A stretch of 64,000 bases of DNA. It comes from Notamacropus eugenii. Lineage: Eukaryota > Chordata > Mammalia > Diprotodontia > Macropodidae. The notes beneath the pieces were generated by a model. It searched no databases. It saw only the letters and a program-made list of their open reading frames with translations, and was not told where the DNA came from. The DNA lies in NCBI RefSeq assembly GCF_028372415.1, contig NC_092878.1:136766750-136830749 (forward strand), written 5' to 3'. The translations under genes and the position numbers were made by a program. Each line of letters opens with the position of its first letter. The first letter of the stretch is position 1. Of this stretch, positions 56,220 to 64,000 are shown one piece after another.

Positions 56220-56370
56220 CTTGGGTTCAAAGACCAATTCAGATAGCTAATAACTATGAGAATCTGGGCAAAACACTCTCGTTCTGTGCCTCAGTTTCCT
56301 CACATGTAAAATGAGGTAGTTGGAATCAATGGCCTCTAAGATTCCTTCCAGCTCATGATGCTATGTTTTT
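56220..56370 (+). repeat. SINE
   Basis: gggttcaaagaccaattcag, gagaatctgggcaaaacact, tgcctcagtttcctcacatg and gattccttccagctcatgat. Confidence 0.7.
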
Positions 56371-56489
56371 GTTATCAATTTTGTCTTTTTTTTTTCTTGG
56401 CAACATCTCTCATTTTTATTAGGGTGGACTTAGAAACTGGTTTCATGACTTGGCTACTTTGCTTCCTTGACCTCACCCTAATAATGAAA

Positions 56490-56650
56490 CTCATCGTAGG
56501 ATCACATAATTATAAAGGAACCTTAGAGGTTATCTGGTCCAGCCCTGCCATGACTTACCCAAGGTCAAGAGCAAATACACTGGCAGAAGTGAGATCTGAA
56601 CCCAGGATCTCCAACTCCAAACCCAGTCTACTTCATGATACTACTTTTGT
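56490..56650 (-). repeat. MIR-like SINE
   Basis: On + strand: gtaggatcacataattataa, aggttatctggtccagccct, acttacccaaggtcaagagc and gagatctgaacccaggatct, like the copy at 44600-44768. Confidence 0.7.
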
Positions 56651-56732
56651 CTCTTCATTTGTAAAAGGGATCAGGATTGGGCTAGATAATTTCTAAGGTC
56701 CTTCCTAAACTTAACACTCAATAGGCAGTTAA

Positions 56733-56968
56733 GGTGATGCCATAGTGTCTAGGGTGGCAGGCCTGGAGTCAGGAAGATCAGAGTTGAGAAACAGCTTTAG
56801 ACACTTGCTGTGAGATGCTGGGCAAATTACTTGTGTGCCTAAGTTTTCTTACCTGTAAAATGGAGGCAGTGACAACACCTACCTGCTGGGATTGTGATGT
56901 GGATTAAATGAGATAATATTTATAAAATACTTGACATATAGTGCTATAGAAATGCTATTATTACTAAA
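56733..56968 (+). repeat. Full-length tRNA-headed SINE
   Basis: gatgccatagtgtctagggt, ggcctggagtcaggaagatc, gctgggcaaattacttgtgt, tcttacctgtaaaatggagg and ctgggattgtgatgtggatt. Confidence 0.8.
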
Positions 56969-57079
56969 TAGTAGGGGACACGTTAGTGGAGAGTTCATAG
57001 TAGGGAAATTTTTATATTAGTTCATACCTATGCCTTCAACTGTATGAAAACATCCTCTGCTGATAGAGATCAGTAATGT

Positions 57080-57300
57080 CAGGCAGCTGGATGGCAAAAC
57101 AGATGGACCTAGAAAACCAGAGTTCCAATCCCACCTTACACACTTACTAGCTATGTAATCCTGGACAAGTCTCTTAACCTGTCTGTCTCAGTTTCCTAAC
57201 CTACCTCTCAGGATGGCTCAGAGGATCAAATGAGGTATCTGTAAAGTGCCCTGTAAACCTTCAAGTGCCACATAAATGTTATCCTCATCCTTATTACTAT
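57080..57300 (+). repeat. tRNA-headed SINE
   Basis: caggcagctggatggcaaaa, gagttccaatcccaccttac, gtctcagtttcctaacctac and gtatctgtaaagtgccctgt. A reversed SINE head (ccgctatccactagaccaca) follows at 57370-57420. Confidence 0.8.
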
Positions 57301-57703
57301 CTGTGACATATAGTCTTAAGAGAACTGCTGCAGGCGCAGAGGCTAGTTTATTTCAGCAGCAAAACTTCCAACTCCCAAGGTTGGCCCCGCTATCCACTAG
57401 ACCACAATGCCTCCCTTCAGACAAAACATGAGAAGAAAAAGAAAGCTTTTCCAGAGCAGTGTAGAAATCATTTTATCTTGAATCAACCTACAATTAGTTC
57501 AGGAACAAGCTCTGTAGAGATTAGAAAATAGATCTGTGATCCTACTGACATTCAACAGATACATCATGAATTACATAAAACTATTATTCATGAGATCAGA
57601 AAACTCCAGTAGCAGGAAGTGCCGGTCAATCTTTAGCTTCACATCTGTTAGTATACAGAGAAGTACAAGGAGCTGAGAGAAGACTGCATTCTGCTCTTGG
57701 GAT
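57300..57703 (-). other. ADH5: ADH5 3' UTR (start of) with candidate poly(A) signal
   Basis: Sequence downstream of the ADH5 stop on the - strand. On that strand an AATAAA occurs at 57352-57347, about 350 bases after the stop. Beyond it lie SINEs (57080-57300 and lower), so a longer 3' UTR would have to run through repeats. The true end is undecided. Confidence 0.35.

Positions 57704-64000
<6,297 letters not shown>

Overview
The window is nuclear DNA of a therian mammal, very probably a marsupial. It has short exons with GT-AG introns of hundreds of bases to over 7 kb, AT-rich introns and dense old retrotransposons. The marsupial call rests on the repeats: tRNA-headed SINEs with a BovB/RTE-like tail, a second composite SINE, L1/HAL1-type elements whose 5' end carries a GGGGCGGAGCCAAGATGGCG start, and many L2 copies. 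The species cannot be fixed from the sequence; the repeat mix resembles Australian marsupials as I remember them (inference). No bacterial or phage-type system is present.

Two real protein-coding genes lie tail to tail. METAP1 (methionine aminopeptidase 1) is on the + strand. Ten coding exons run from 5870 to the stop at 38944-38946 and join in frame to 348 codons plus stop, which matches residues 39-386 of the human enzyme as remembered. Only the first coding exon (start codon and first half of the zinc finger) is missing; it should lie upstream of base 1. ADH5 (class III alcohol dehydrogenase, S-nitrosoglutathione reductase) is on the - strand. Its last three coding exons lie at 63634-63769, 58294-58432 and 57704-57728 (99 codons plus stop), and earlier exons lie beyond base 64000. 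The same neighbour pair and orientation are known at human 4q23.

Layout: 1-5869 is METAP1 intron 1 with a degenerate LINE reverse-transcriptase relic (1080-2190), a solo LTR (about 2800-3300) and SINEs. 5870-38946 is the METAP1 exon body; intron 9 (25831-33645) is the most repeat-loaded, with a 2.7 kb L2 relic and a 1.9 kb HAL1-like element. 38947 to about 44560 is the probable METAP1 3' UTR and downstream region, with several AATAAA signals and few repeats. About 44.6-57.3 kb is intergenic, filled with SINEs, L2 and L1 pieces and one odd L1 copy that is 5'-complete, 3'-truncated and flanked by a 16-bp duplication. 57.3-64 kb is the 3' part of ADH5 on the - strand.

Both genes are housekeeping cytosolic enzymes. 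METAP1 removes initiator methionine co-translationally; ADH5 oxidises S-hydroxymethylglutathione and reduces S-nitrosoglutathione. Their adjacency is conserved synteny, not an operon. I found no new biological system. The most useful observations concern retrotransposon structure: insertions with readable target-site duplications, nested elements, a poly(A)-less L1 insertion, tandem repeats in an L1 5' UTR and a composite SINE.
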